From positions 1-64,000 of the forward strand of contig SXOO01000240.1 in assembly GCA_005776725.1 (NCBI GenBank): DNA of 64,000 nt, given 5' to 3'. Position numbers and translations under genes: made by a program. The notes beneath the pieces are model-generated. The model was not told where the DNA came from, made no database searches, and saw only the letters and a program-made list of their open reading frames with translations. This document shows positions 25,700 to 34,315 of the stretch, piece after piece (position 1 is the stretch's first letter; every line of letters begins with the position of its first letter). Source of the stretch: Pseudomonadota bacterium (GTDB taxonomy: Bacteria > Myxococcota_A > UBA9042 > GCA-2863065).

Positions 25700-27730
25700 T
25701 TACAGCGACTTGAGGCCCATGGCGCCGGCGTAGCCGTAGCTGACGGCCGAGTCGTAGCCGTACACCGTGAGTGAGACGGGGGAGTCGGCCGTCAAGACAT
25801 GGACACCGTCGGAGACCAGGCCGCTGTAGACGACGTGGCCGTTCCCCGTGGGGTCCCAATCGGCCGCGGCTAGCGTCTGGCCGTCCAGCTGGACTGTGAC
25901 GCCGGCCGGGCCGACCACGTTGATGTAGTCCAGCGCGTACTTATCCGGAGTGAGGAACACGAAGTCCTTCTGCCACTGGGCCTGCGGGACCGCGATGATC
26001 ATGGCCGGATCCCCGACCGCCTTGCACTCTTTGCCGGGGGTGCCGTCCAGCGGGGCGGCGCACTGGTGCCCGGCGCCACACTCCGCGTTGCTGGTGCAGC
26101 TCTTCAGCTGGCACGCGAACTCGCACGTATAGGCCTGGCCGCAGTCCGCCGGGGTGTCGCACAGCATGTTGAGTGACGAGGCCTCGAAGCTCGAGGCCAG
26201 GAACTGCGCGACCAGGATCGGCTGGGTGGCGGTGACGACGGCGTGGTCGTCGACCGACTTCTCGTACCAGCCGCCAGCGTCCAGGGCTACCGGCGTGCCG
26301 TCGACCGTGACGTTCGTGCCGTCCTTCGACGCCACCACGCGGATGTAGTCGCTCTCGTTACCGCGCGGGACGCTGCGCCCGATGGTGAAGCTCTTGCCCC
26401 AACGCGACACGGCCGGGAGCTGGTGCTCGATGTGGTCGGAGCAGCACTCCGTGCCCGTGCGGGCCGCCACGTGGCCACCGAACACCATGACCGGCGCCGA
26501 CGCGGTGACGTGGCTGCCCGTCAGGTCCCCCGATTTGCTCTCGAAGGCCACCACCTCGCCCTCCGACAGCGTGAACGTGTGGGGCTGGCCCGCACTGAGC
26601 GCCGGCAGGTCGCCGCCCGCAGCCGTGGGCGCCGTGGGCGTGAAGGTCACGGAGGCGCCACCCGTCGTGCCGATGATCACGACGTAGCCCGCGTACTCCT
26701 TGGATCCCAGCTTCGAGTGAGCCCGAGTGACGGCGAAGAACTCCGTCCCCGACTCACTCACCGGCAACAGCAGAGAGGCGTCATTCGAGAAAACGTCTTC
26801 GTTCTCGAACGGGTTGAACTGGTAGGCGACGATCGGCGCCGTGCTGGTGAGGCGGAACGCGTTCATCCCGCGCTGCGTGCCTTCGAGGCCCCAGGTCGGC
26901 GCGAGGAGGAACGCCGTGAGCGTCTTCGGGGCCAGCGACACCGTCTGGTCGGTGCCGTCCGGGCGCGTGACGGTGACGTTCGCGGTGAGGCTATCCGACA
27001 CGTTGGACGCGACGATCGCGAACTGGCCATTCTGGGCGTCGAGGTACTTGGCGGGGGTGGACTCGATCGCGTTGTGCAGGTCGACCGCCCAGAACTCGCA
27101 CCCTGCGTTGGTCTTCGACAGCTTGCCGAAGCCACCGCAAGGCTCCTCGCAGACCCCCAGCGCGTTGCAGAAAGTCCCGGAGGCGCCGCAGTCCTCGGCC
27201 AGCTGCCAGCTGCCGCCGTCATCGGCGCACAACATGGCGTTGTCGCCCTCGCACCGGCGGGTCCCTGCATGACACACGTAGCAGGTGCCCCCTGCGCAGA
27301 CCGGGGTGAGAGCGGGGCAGTCCGAGTCCGTCCCACAGTCGGAAGGGACGCCGATGTCGCCCGGAGCGGCGGCGTCGCCTTGACTGGCGGCGTCGCTTGG
27401 AGCGGCGGCGTCCTCGCCGGACGACACGGAGCTGTCCGCTTCCGTCGACGTCCCGGAGTCTTCAGTCCCGGCGCCGGGCTGCGCGTCAGAGTCTGATGCC
27501 GGCCCTGCCACGTCTTCCCCGGGTTCGCCCACGGTCCACGGTCCGCAGTCGCACGGCGCGAAGCCGCTGCCATCCGTCAGGCAACGCTGTCCGCCCGCCG
27601 CGCCGCCGGCGCACGTGCAGGCCGCCTCGGCCCCGGGAACGCAGGCTTGATCTGCGGCGCGCCGCCCACTCGGGTCCGCCCCGCAAGCGACCAGCGCCAG
27701 AGTGATCGTAACGAGATTGAAGGATCTCAC
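25700..27730 (-). CDS. IgGFc-binding-like secreted lipoprotein
   Basis: A 676-residue protein starting at GTG 27730: SFNLVTITLALVAC is a lipoprotein signal (lipobox ALVAC). An Asp/Ser/Ala/Pro linker (about residues 55-110) and a Cys-rich segment follow. Residues about 185-530 match the IgGFc-binding-protein N-terminal domain family, recognisable by FWAVDL, the beta-rich repeats, APIVAYQFNPF, DASLLLP and HIEHQLPAVSRWGKSF. A Cys-rich insert (CDTPADCGQAYTCEFACQL) and a final beta domain finish it. In bacteria the family is a surface protein of unknown ligand. The frame stays open upstream to 28561, but that part lies antisense to the gene at 27935 and is not coding. It diverges from 27935. Confidence 0.82.
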   Translation of the reverse strand: MRSFNLVTITLALVACGADPSGRRAADQACVPGAEAACTCAGGAAGGQRCLTDGSGFAPCDCGPWTVGEPGEDVAGPASDSDAQPGAGTEDSGTSTEADSSVSSGEDAAAPSDAASQGDAAAPGDIGVPSDCGTDSDCPALTPVCAGGTCYVCHAGTRRCEGDNAMLCADDGGSWQLAEDCGASGTFCNALGVCEEPCGGFGKLSKTNAGCEFWAVDLHNAIESTPAKYLDAQNGQFAIVASNVSDSLTANVTVTRPDGTDQTVSLAPKTLTAFLLAPTWGLEGTQRGMNAFRLTSTAPIVAYQFNPFENEDVFSNDASLLLPVSESGTEFFAVTRAHSKLGSKEYAGYVVIIGTTGGASVTFTPTAPTAAGGDLPALSAGQPHTFTLSEGEVVAFESKSGDLTGSHVTASAPVMVFGGHVAARTGTECCSDHIEHQLPAVSRWGKSFTIGRSVPRGNESDYIRVVASKDGTNVTVDGTPVALDAGGWYEKSVDDHAVVTATQPILVAQFLASSFEASSLNMLCDTPADCGQAYTCEFACQLKSCTSNAECGAGHQCAAPLDGTPGKECKAVGDPAMIIAVPQAQWQKDFVFLTPDKYALDYINVVGPAGVTVQLDGQTLAAADWDPTGNGHVVYSGLVSDGVHVLTADSPVSLTVYGYDSAVSYGYAGAMGLKSL

Positions 27731-27845
27731 GTCGCGCCCCCCGCGGCCGGCAGGCCGCTCGCGTGCTCGAGCGTCAGCAGCGGGTTGGGGCTGCGAACGA
27801 CGAGGCGACGGTAGCCGGCGGTCAGTGGCCTGTCGAGCCAGTGGA

Positions 27846-27859
27846 CCGGGGTACCCCGG
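27846..27859. promoter_or_regulatory. 14-base perfect palindrome in a divergent promoter region
   Basis: CCGGGGTACCCCGG lies in the 204-base gap between divergent lipoprotein genes, 89 bases before ATG 27935 and 48 bases before a -10-like TAGAGT (27907). It is a candidate operator for one or both genes. Confidence 0.35.
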
Positions 27860-27934
27860 GGACCAGGGCAAGGGCTGAGTCGGCTGGCAATCCCGAGTGT
27901 GATCGCTAGAGTCGACGGAGCTGGGGGCCGTCGT

Positions 27935-28675
27935 ATGCGTGAAAGTCCAGACCATCCGCTCGCCCGAGTCGCGGCAGGTGCGCTCCGCGCGCTCACGGCC
28001 GCCACTGCGTTCCTGCCGGGCTGTGGCCTGTTCACGGGCCACCCGCCCCCGCCGCCCGTCTTCGACCCGCCGACCACCTCGAAGGTCTACGCCAACGCCG
28101 CGTCCCCCGAGGACAAGAAGTGCTACCAGTCCGGCGCTTGCGACACCTTCAAGCTCGGCTGGGCTCCCAAGACGTCGGTTCGGATCCACCTGGACACCCC
28201 CGAGCACACCGCGTGGATGACCGTGCGCTGCCCCGGCTCCAGCGAGGTGAGGGTCGAGACGAAGCGGGGCGAGCCCACCGCCAAGGTCGAGCTCATCCGT
28301 ACGGATAAGCCGGGCCTCTGCCACATCCTCGTCGCGGCCCGCGGATACGAAGACGGAGGCGACTACACGCTGGCCGTGGGGCCCCCTCCGAGCGAAGAGG
28401 GCGAGCTCCCACGGCCTCCGATTCCGGATGAGGCCCGCCTCGCGAAGGTCCTGGCCCAGCGCGCCGCCGAGCCCGGCTTCTCGATGTCCGCCAAGGACCG
28501 TGATCGCAACCTCAAGGACGAGCTGAAGCGCTACGATCGCGTCGGGGGGCGATCGCCACACGCCTCGAGGCCTTCGCCCCGGTCACGTTCAGCGGCGAGC
28601 GCGGCTACTGCTACTTCGCCTCCTGGCAGCTCGGCAGCGGCGCCGCGTGGTCAGACCTCGCGCAGCGCGGTCTGA
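27935..28675 (+). CDS. Lipoprotein, N-terminal part of a frameshifted gene
   Basis: Starts at ATG 27935 (GTG 27899 is an upstream alternative) with a lipoprotein signal whose lipobox is FLPGC (about residue 30). The next 190 residues are polar, with YTLAVGPPPSEE, then a charged helix ending KDELKRYDRV. From about base 28545 the reading changes to Arg/Ser/Pro low complexity typical of an out-of-frame read, and it stops at 28675. The correct continuation lies in frame +1 of the downstream segment (GAIATRLEAFAPVTFSGERG and onward to 29442). The switch coincides with a run of six G. One extra G would restore a single protein of about 500 residues. Unknown family, predicted outer-membrane lipoprotein. 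Confidence 0.6.
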   Translation: MRESPDHPLARVAAGALRALTAATAFLPGCGLFTGHPPPPPVFDPPTTSKVYANAASPEDKKCYQSGACDTFKLGWAPKTSVRIHLDTPEHTAWMTVRCPGSSEVRVETKRGEPTAKVELIRTDKPGLCHILVAARGYEDGGDYTLAVGPPPSEEGELPRPPIPDEARLAKVLAQRAAEPGFSMSAKDRDRNLKDELKRYDRVGGRSPHASRPSPRSRSAASAATATSPPGSSAAAPRGQTSRSAV

Positions 28676-28710
28676 CGTTCGACGTCCAAGGCGCCGATGG
28701 TAAGGGTCAC

Positions 28711-29442
28711 ATGGCTCCGAAGGTCTTCGGCACCGCTGGGTTTGCCGGCAGCATCTGTCCCAAGACCGCGGGGTCTTTCGTCTTCTCCCCGAGCGCGGTG
28801 CAGGGCCCCCGAAGGCTGCGGGCCCGGGTCGGTCAAGGCCCGATCGTCTTTCAGCTCCACCGGCTGGCGATCTGGCCCGGCGCCAAGACCGCCGCCACGC
28901 TCAAGGCCCAACTGGCGGAGCGCACCCGCGGTACCACTGTGGTCCTGAAACGCACCATCCCTCTCGATATGCCCCTCGCGATGGACATCCCGCTCGCCAG
29001 CGGCCGATGCACGGTCGTCACCCTGAAGCTCGACGGCCAGAGCGCGTGGACAGCCCCGGCGTTCGAGCGCGGCATCTCGTTCAACTACTCGCTCCCCGGC
29101 ACCGACCTGAGCGCCGGCCCTGGCCTCATCGGTTCCGGCGCTATCTCTGACCTGGGCTGCCCGGGCGTCACCGCGCGCGTCCCCATGGAGATCACCGCGC
29201 TGGGCGGCGGCGGGCCGCTGGGAACCGGCACGGCTACGTTGGAGGTCCGCGCCCGCGCCGCCAAGGCCGGCGAGGTCGCCCGTGAGCGGCGCATGGTCCG
29301 GGAGTCCGCAGAAGAGACCGGGCGCAACATCGATCAGCAGAAGCGCGACCACTGCGCGAAGTGCCGGCGCGAGTCCGGAGGCGATCCCGACGCGTTCGAC
29401 CGCTGCGTCCGCCAGTGGTACCGCTCAGGGGAGTGCGACTGA
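28711..29442 (+). CDS. C-terminal part of the same frameshifted lipoprotein
   Basis: This frame is coding-like from about base 28549, before its first ATG at 28711: the segment GERGYCYFASWQLGSG is a natural continuation of the upstream lipoprotein. The 243 residues from 28711 are beta-rich, then end in a Cys-containing tail (HCAKCRRESGG ... RCVRQWYRSGECD). There is no signal peptide or ribosome site at 28711, so it is unlikely to be an independent gene. It is most likely the rest of the 27935 protein separated by a one-base indel (sequencing error, phase-variable tract or true mutation). Confidence 0.55.
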   Translation: MAPKVFGTAGFAGSICPKTAGSFVFSPSAVQGPRRLRARVGQGPIVFQLHRLAIWPGAKTAATLKAQLAERTRGTTVVLKRTIPLDMPLAMDIPLASGRCTVVTLKLDGQSAWTAPAFERGISFNYSLPGTDLSAGPGLIGSGAISDLGCPGVTARVPMEITALGGGGPLGTGTATLEVRARAAKAGEVARERRMVRESAEETGRNIDQQKRDHCAKCRRESGGDPDAFDRCVRQWYRSGECD

Positions 29443-29576
29443 GGCAGACCCAGGCCACCGCCGGGTCGCCTGCGCCGCGGGCTCGGATCCCGGTCGACCG
29501 AGCTCCCTTCGTGCCGCGCCGGCATCCGTCGGCTCTCGCTGCGCCTAGAATGCTGTACGTGTGTTCAGTTGCCCGC

Positions 29577-29582
29577 TAGGCT
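29577..29582 (+). promoter_or_regulatory. -10-like TAGGCT, 8 bases before ATG 29591
   Basis: TAGGCTCCGCGCCC leads straight into the start of the DnaJ-like gene. A second candidate, TAGAAT (29546-29551), lies 39 bases before the start. Member of the recurrent TAGNNTCCG set. Confidence 0.4.
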
Positions 29583-29590
29583 CCGCGCCC

Positions 29591-30439
29591 ATGGACCTCA
29601 CACCTCGCCTCTACGCCGCGCTCGGGATCTCCCAGACGGCAGACCTCTCCACCATTCGCGCTGCCTACAAGCGCCTCGCTTTCGACAACCACCCCGATCG
29701 GAACCCCCAGGACCTGAGCGCGCGGGAGCGCTTCGTGGTGGTCTCCGAAGCGCACGAGGTGCTGACCCACCCGGAGCGCCGGCGTGACTACGACGCCTTC
29801 GGAGAAGCCTCGCTCGCCAAGGGGTTTCGGACGCCGGACCCCAGAGCAGGGCCGCTCGACCTGCACGTGCAGATGGCCCTCGACCCTGCCGTGGCGGTCC
29901 GGGGCGGCACCGTGCGGCTCACCGTGAAGCGGAGGCGGCCATGTACGAGCTGCGCGGGGCGGGTGCCGAGGAGCTGCGGGCGCTGCGCTGGTACCGGCCG
30001 AGTCGTTGGCGCCCAGCCCGCGCCTTGCCGTGACTGTAAGCGGGCGCGCGGCGGTGGGTTTGGAGGTCGCCGGCTGGCGTCGAGCGCCCGAGCCGCCACG
30101 CAGGCGCCGTGCGCGACCTGCCAGGGTCGTGGCGTCGTCCGCGTCTCCCGCGAGGTCCGCTGTGCGCCGTGCCGCGGCGCCGGCGCGCTCGCCTGCGGCG
30201 TGTGCCGGGGCGAGAAGGAAGCTACCGCCTCGGTGGTGGTCGCGTTGACGTTCCCCGCCGGGGTCACCGATGGTGCGTCTCTCCACTTCGAAGGCAAGGG
30301 CCACACGGGACCCGACGGGGAGGTGGGAGCCCTGCGAGTGGACGTACGGCTCGACCGTGCATCGGTCGGTGTTGAAGCGGTGCGCGGGCCGGCGCGGCCG
30401 CCAAATGGTCGTCCGAGCTTCACCCGGGTCACGGGTTGA
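29591..30439 (+). CDS. DnaJ-like (Hsp40) co-chaperone
   Basis: A 282-residue J-domain protein. Residues about 5-65 are the J-domain with the diagnostic HPD in AFDNHPDRNP, needed to stimulate the ATPase of an Hsp70. The middle holds six C-x-x-C pairs (CTSC, CGRCAGTG, CRDC, CATCQGRG, CAPCRGAG, CGVCRGEK) arranged like, but less regular than, the DnaJ zinc-finger domain. The end (FPAGVTDGASLHFEGKGHTG) matches the C-terminal substrate domain of DnaJ. At 282 residues it lacks about 90 residues of classical DnaJ. Bases 30267-30400, its 3' end, recur as a direct repeat at 35787-35920, so the last residues may have been altered by rearrangement. Confidence 0.85.
   Translation: MDLTPRLYAALGISQTADLSTIRAAYKRLAFDNHPDRNPQDLSARERFVVVSEAHEVLTHPERRRDYDAFGEASLAKGFRTPDPRAGPLDLHVQMALDPAVAVRGGTVRLTVKRRRPCTSCAGRVPRSCGRCAGTGRVVGAQPAPCRDCKRARGGGFGGRRLASSARAATQAPCATCQGRGVVRVSREVRCAPCRGAGALACGVCRGEKEATASVVVALTFPAGVTDGASLHFEGKGHTGPDGEVGALRVDVRLDRASVGVEAVRGPARPPNGRPSFTRVTG
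30267..30400. repeat. 134-bp direct repeat, left copy
   Basis: Identical at 127 of 134 positions to 35787-35920, exactly 5520 bases away and without gaps. This copy is in frame inside the DnaJ-like gene and probably the original. Differences are at 30274, 30299, 30310, 30319, 30321, 30335 and 30368. Confidence 0.9.
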
Positions 30440-30448
30440 CAGGCGCAG

Positions 30449-30835
30449 TTACCAGATGCGCTCCACCCCATACTCGTCGAAGAGGCGCTCGTTGCTGACG
30501 AGACCGAGCCCGCGTCGAAGCGCCTGGGCGATGAGCATCCGGTCGAATGGATCAGCGTGGTCACCGGTCAATGCGCCCGACCGCTGCGCGTCCTCCACCG
30601 AGATGTCGAGTGGCGAAAACCGCTGACTGCGAATCGCCACGAGGACATCGGCGGCGACGGCTGTGGCTCCTGGGAGCTTTCCTTTTCTCGCCTTCGCCGT
30701 GATCTCCCAGGCAGACGCAGCACTGACGAAGACCTGTGTAGCCGGCTCCGCAATCGCCACCCGAGCCCGGAGTGAGAGCTGTGGGTCACCATCCAGCCAC
30801 CAAAGGAAGGCATGCGTGTCCAGCAGAAGGCTCAC
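30449..30835 (-). CDS. PIN-domain toxin (VapC-like)
   Basis: A 128-residue PIN-domain ribonuclease, toxin half of a type II toxin-antitoxin pair. It shows the acidic residues expected for metal binding: Asp in LLLDTHAFLWWL, Glu in AWEITAKARKGKL, and two Asp in GDHADPFDRMLIAQA. The start is GTG 30835, which overlaps the antitoxin stop by 4 bp (GTGA). Family members cut RNA, often initiator tRNA or rRNA, when the antitoxin is degraded. The pair sits inside the block bounded by the 134-bp direct repeats, consistent with a maintenance module carried by an acquired segment. Confidence 0.92.
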   Translation of the reverse strand: MSLLLDTHAFLWWLDGDPQLSLRARVAIAEPATQVFVSAASAWEITAKARKGKLPGATAVAADVLVAIRSQRFSPLDISVEDAQRSGALTGDHADPFDRMLIAQALRRGLGLVSNERLFDEYGVERIW

Positions 30836-31077
30836 TCCGGCGTCTCCCCGTTCCACGCGTGAAGTTCGGCCTCGCTCAGGGGCTCGAAAAAGGAATCGGT
30901 GACAGTCGCACGCCCCCGCCAGGCGCCAAAGACGCGCTCTGGCTGCGCCTCCTCCACTGGCACGAGCCGAACGGCCGGCACGTTGTCGCGAGCGATAACG
31001 ATGTTCTCTCCGGCGAGAGCTCGTTCAATGAGCTTGGAGAGGTGGGTCTTGGCAGCATGGACGTTGATGAGGCTCAT
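30832..31077 (-). CDS. Phd/YefM-type antitoxin
   Basis: An 81-residue antitoxin: MSLINVHAAKTHLSKLIERALAG is the Phd/YefM DNA-binding N-terminus, with the A-K-x-x-L-S-x-L-I motif. The C-terminal half, which normally wraps the toxin, is charged. It is expected to bind the PIN toxin and repress the operon through the AT-rich palindrome just upstream (31088-31097). The promoter appears to lie in the same 20 bases, with TAATACT on the minus strand. Confidence 0.9.
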   Translation of the reverse strand: MSLINVHAAKTHLSKLIERALAGENIVIARDNVPAVRLVPVEEAQPERVFGAWRGRATVTDSFFEPLSEAELHAWNGETPE

Positions 31078-31087
31078 GACTAACAGT

Positions 31088-31097
31088 ATTAGCTAAT
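31088..31097. promoter_or_regulatory. AT-rich palindrome, toxin-antitoxin operator/promoter
   Basis: ATTAGCTAAT is a perfect 10-base palindrome, 10 bases upstream of the antitoxin ATG (minus strand). It stands out as AT-rich in GC-rich surroundings. On the minus strand it merges with TAATACT, a good -10 box, so repressor binding here would block transcription. Antitoxins of this family typically autoregulate through such sites. Confidence 0.6.
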
Positions 31098-31149
31098 GAG
31101 TTCGCACTCCGCAACCAGAGACTGCCGGCTGAGGACGGAACCCCGAGGG

Positions 31150-31572
31150 TCAATCGTTGACGGGTGGCGCCCGCGCCAGGGAAGCTGAGTACCCGAACGT
31201 TCCCGCGATGTTGGCCGCGCTATCCAGCATCGGGAGGAAGGTGCCAGGAATCGGGAAGGTCCCGGACCCCTCGAGCGTGGTGGTCCTGCCCATCGGGCGA
31301 TCCGGGACAATCGGGACCAGCCACACGGCGCCGTTCTGGCGTACGCGATCGTAGCCGCACGTGCACGCGGTCTCGACCTCGACGTTCATGAGGTGGTCGT
31401 AGTCGTACGGAGTGAAGTTGGTCTTCAGCGTCACGCGGGTGCGGCCGGCTTCCACGACGTCGACGATGGTCACCCGGATGATGGACCCTACGCGCAGCGC
31501 CGTTTCCTTTGTTGACTTGCCGCCGCCCTGACCGCCCTCTAGGGTCCGCGCGATGACGACCCGCCTGCCCAT
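31150..31572 (-). CDS. Hypothetical protein, divergent from the SNF2 gene
   Basis: Up to 140 residues from ATG 31572, which would overlap the SNF2 start (31553) by 20 bases; GTG 31473 would give 107 residues instead. From about residue 32 the composition looks like a real beta-rich protein (VGSIIRVTIVDVVEAGRTRV, TNFTPYDYDHLMNVEV), with CTCGYD and GTFPIPGTFLPMLDSA near the end. No family recognised, no signal peptide. The start is uncertain. Confidence 0.45.
   Translation of the reverse strand: MGRRVVIARTLEGGQGGGKSTKETALRVGSIIRVTIVDVVEAGRTRVTLKTNFTPYDYDHLMNVEVETACTCGYDRVRQNGAVWLVPIVPDRPMGRTTTLEGSGTFPIPGTFLPMLDSAANIAGTFGYSASLARAPPVND
31540..31545 (+). promoter_or_regulatory. -10-like TAGGGT, 7 bases before ATG 31553
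   Basis: TAGGGTCCGCGCG-ATG is nearly identical in sequence and spacing to TAGGGTCCGGCGG-ATG before the TPR gene at 42819. A TTGACT lies at 31512-31517 but is 22 bases away, too far for a standard -35. Confidence 0.45.
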
Positions 31573-34315
31573 AGCGAAGTCCGCCGCCGACGCGCCACAT
31601 CGCGTCGCGACGATTCGCTCGAGCGGCCTCACCCTCCGCGTTACGCCCACGGGTCAGCTCCACCTCGACGAGTCTGAGACCGACGACGACGCGCTCCCGC
31701 CAGAGCGTCACCACCGCATCACGCTGGTCTTCCAACCCGGCGTCGCGGCCGGCCTCCTGGGGCTCGCCCTCGACCACGCCGACACGCCGCTGCCTCCTTC
31801 GCTCGCGTGGGGCCGTGACGTGGCCGCGGCCTGTCTTCAAGGGCTCGTGGCTCGAGCTGGCGACGAAGGACGTCTCCCTCCGCCCGACAGTGGCCCCGTC
31901 GAACGGCTCGAAGCCCTGGCGGCCCGCGTTCCGCCCTGTCGCGGCGCCGAGTACGTCGACTCGGACGTCATCGCCGCCGTGTGGACCGAGGTCGACGCCG
32001 CAGTACGGAGCGCAGTCGGCGATCACGGCGACTTCGGCGCGTGGCTCGCCGCACGCCACGCCGCGCGCCACCTCGTGGGCCGCGTCCACCTTCACCTCGC
32101 GGAGAGACGCGGCGATCCCGAGACCCCCTTCGCCTTCCTCGCTACCTACTCGGTGCGCCTCGACTGCAGCGCGAACGCGCAACACCGGCCGCTCGGCAAG
32201 GCCCTCCGCGAATACTCCGACGCAGGCGACCGCGATGGCCTCCTCGCCCTCCTCCTCCCCGTGCAGCGCGCCGCTGAGCGCTGCGTCTGGCTGAGGGCGC
32301 TCGTGGACTCCGGCGAGCTGTTTCAGCCAATACGCTGGACCGCCGACGAAGCGCTGGCGCTGCTCCGAGACGTACCTGTGCTCGAAGCGAGCGGCGTCGT
32401 GGTCAAGATGCCCGCCGCGTGGGGTGGACGACGCCCGTCGCGCCCCCGCGTGGCCGCCAAAGTCGGCAGCACCGAGCCGTCGCTCCTCGGCTTCGACGCG
32501 CTCCTCGACTTCGAGGTCGGGCTCTCGATCGACGGCGAGCCGCTCACCCCCGAAGAGCGCCAGTCGCTCCTGGACGGCAGCGATGGGCTGCGGCTGCTGC
32601 GCGGGCAATGGGTCGAGGTCCAGCGCGATCGACTTCAGGCCGCGCTGACCCGCTTCGAAGCCGCCCGCGCTGCGGCGCTGAACGGCGGGATCTCCTTCCT
32701 CGACGCGATGAAGCTCCTCAGCGACGCCGGTGCGTCCGAGGGCGACGCCGACCTCGATGCGCCATCGGACGAGGCCCGCTGGAGCGACGTCTACGCCGGA
32801 CCGTGGCTGAAGGCGACGCTCGCCGCGCTCCGCGATCCGCAGGGTCGCCGCGTGCCGCCCGATCCCGGCGACGGCCTGAAGGCGACACTGCGCCCCTACC
32901 AGCAGGTCGGGCTCGCATGGCTACACCTCCTCTGGCGCCTGAAGCTCGGCGGTTGCCTCGCTGACGACATGGGCCTCGGGAAGACCATCCAAGTCCTCGC
33001 GCTCCTGCTCGTCATGCGTCGCGAGGGCGTTCAGCGCCCGTCCCTGCTCGTCGTCCCGGCGTCGCTGATCGGGAACTGGGTGCAGGAGGCCGCCCGCTTC
33101 GCGCCGTCATTGCGCCTCCGGGTCCTGCACGGCTCGGCGGCCCCGACGAGCACCGCCAAGATCTCGAGCGACGCCTTCTCCGGCGGGGACCTGGTCATCA
33201 CGAGCTACGGCACGGTCCACCGCACGACCGGCCTCGATGACATCCCATGGGAAGCCGTCATCCTCGATGAAGCGCAGACCGTGAAGAACGCCGCCACGCG
33301 CCAATCCAAGGCGGTCAAGGCGCTGCAAGCGTCATGGCGGCTCGCGTTGACCGGCACGCCGGTCGAGAACCGCCTCGCCGACCTGTGGTCGCTCTTCGAG
33401 TTCACGAGCCCTGGCCTCCTTGGAAGCGCCAAGGCCTTCGGCACCTGGACCAAAGCGCTCGCTGGCTCGCCGAAGGGCTTCGGGCCACTCCGAAACCTGG
33501 TGCGACCCTACGTCCTGCGCCGCATGAAGACCGACAAGTCGATCATCTCGGACCTCCCGGACAAGACCGAGGTGAACGCCTGGTGCGGCCTCAGCCCGGT
33601 GCAGGCCGCGCTCTACGAAGACGCCACGCGAGAGCTGGCAGAGAAGCTGGTCACGCTCGACGGCATCGCGCGACGCGGCCTCATCCTCAGTTTCCTCATG
33701 CGTTTCAAGCAGATCTGCAACCACCCCTCGCACTGGACGGGCGACGGCGTGTGGCGACCGGACGACAGCGGCAAGCTGCTGCGCCTCGGCGAGCTCGCAG
33801 AGACCATCGCGGAGAAGCAGGAGAAGGTGCTCGTCTTCACCCAGTTCCGAGAGACCATCGAGCCGCTGGCAGCTTACCTCGGCGGAGTCTTCGGCCGCCC
33901 CGGCCTCATCCTGCACGGCGGCACCCCGGTGAAGCAGCGCCAGCAGCTCGTAGCGCGCTTCGAGCAGGACGAAGACCTGCCCTTCTTCGTCCTCTCGCTC
34001 AAAGCCGGCGGGACCGGGCTCACGCTCACCTCGGCGTCGCACGTCGTCCACTTCGACCGCTGGTGGAACCCGGCCGTCGAGACCCAGGCGACCGACCGGG
34101 CGTACCGCATCGGCCAGAAGCGCAACGTGCTCGTCCACAAGCTCGTCTGCCGCGGCACGCTCGAGGAGAAGATCGACGCGCTCATCGAGTCGAAGCAGGG
34201 GCTTGCGCGGAGCCTCGTGAGCGGCGATACCGAGCTCGACTTGGCGAGCATGTCCACGGACGACCTGATGAAGCTGGTCCGTCTCGACTTCAACTCCGCA
34301 CGAGGCGAACTTTGA
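31553..34315 (+). CDS. SNF2-family DEAD/DEAH helicase (YwqA/HepA-like)
   Basis: A 920-residue SNF2-type ATPase. Residues 1-370 are an N-terminal region with a bacterial SNF2-associated segment (FEVGLSIDGEPLTPEERQSLLDG). The motor begins near residue 440: RPYQQVGLAWLHLLW, Walker A DDMGLGKTIQ, the Walker B variant DEAQ, motif III LTGTPVENRLADLWSLFEF. The second RecA lobe follows, with LVFTQFRET, SLKAGGTGLTLT and the arginine motif ATDRAYRIGQ. Such enzymes translocate on double-stranded DNA. The TTGA overlap with the next gene, a SWIM zinc-finger protein, reproduces the B. subtilis ywqA-ywqB pairing. Function of the pair is unsettled; DNA repair, chromosome maintenance or defence are all possible. 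Confidence 0.93.
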   Translation: MTTRLPIAKSAADAPHRVATIRSSGLTLRVTPTGQLHLDESETDDDALPPERHHRITLVFQPGVAAGLLGLALDHADTPLPPSLAWGRDVAAACLQGLVARAGDEGRLPPPDSGPVERLEALAARVPPCRGAEYVDSDVIAAVWTEVDAAVRSAVGDHGDFGAWLAARHAARHLVGRVHLHLAERRGDPETPFAFLATYSVRLDCSANAQHRPLGKALREYSDAGDRDGLLALLLPVQRAAERCVWLRALVDSGELFQPIRWTADEALALLRDVPVLEASGVVVKMPAAWGGRRPSRPRVAAKVGSTEPSLLGFDALLDFEVGLSIDGEPLTPEERQSLLDGSDGLRLLRGQWVEVQRDRLQAALTRFEAARAAALNGGISFLDAMKLLSDAGASEGDADLDAPSDEARWSDVYAGPWLKATLAALRDPQGRRVPPDPGDGLKATLRPYQQVGLAWLHLLWRLKLGGCLADDMGLGKTIQVLALLLVMRREGVQRPSLLVVPASLIGNWVQEAARFAPSLRLRVLHGSAAPTSTAKISSDAFSGGDLVITSYGTVHRTTGLDDIPWEAVILDEAQTVKNAATRQSKAVKALQASWRLALTGTPVENRLADLWSLFEFTSPGLLGSAKAFGTWTKALAGSPKGFGPLRNLVRPYVLRRMKTDKSIISDLPDKTEVNAWCGLSPVQAALYEDATRELAEKLVTLDGIARRGLILSFLMRFKQICNHPSHWTGDGVWRPDDSGKLLRLGELAETIAEKQEKVLVFTQFRETIEPLAAYLGGVFGRPGLILHGGTPVKQRQQLVARFEQDEDLPFFVLSLKAGGTGLTLTSASHVVHFDRWWNPAVETQATDRAYRIGQKRNVLVHKLVCRGTLEEKIDALIESKQGLARSLVSGDTELDLASMSTDDLMKLVRLDFNSARGEL

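Noticed and set aside
27731..28561. Upstream extension of the IgGFc-binding-like frame
   Set aside because: It overlaps the oppositely oriented lipoprotein gene, has no coding character, and a proper lipoprotein signal begins at GTG 27730.
30270..30626. Alternative frame through the 134-bp repeat as a transposase remnant
   Set aside because: Translation (WTYGSTVHRSVLKRC) has no recognisable transposase motif, and the DnaJ frame explains the left copy.
33334..34311. Long 5' extension of the SWIM protein frame
   Set aside because: Inside the SNF2 gene in another frame and Arg-rich; the SWIM family N-terminus begins at TTG 34312.
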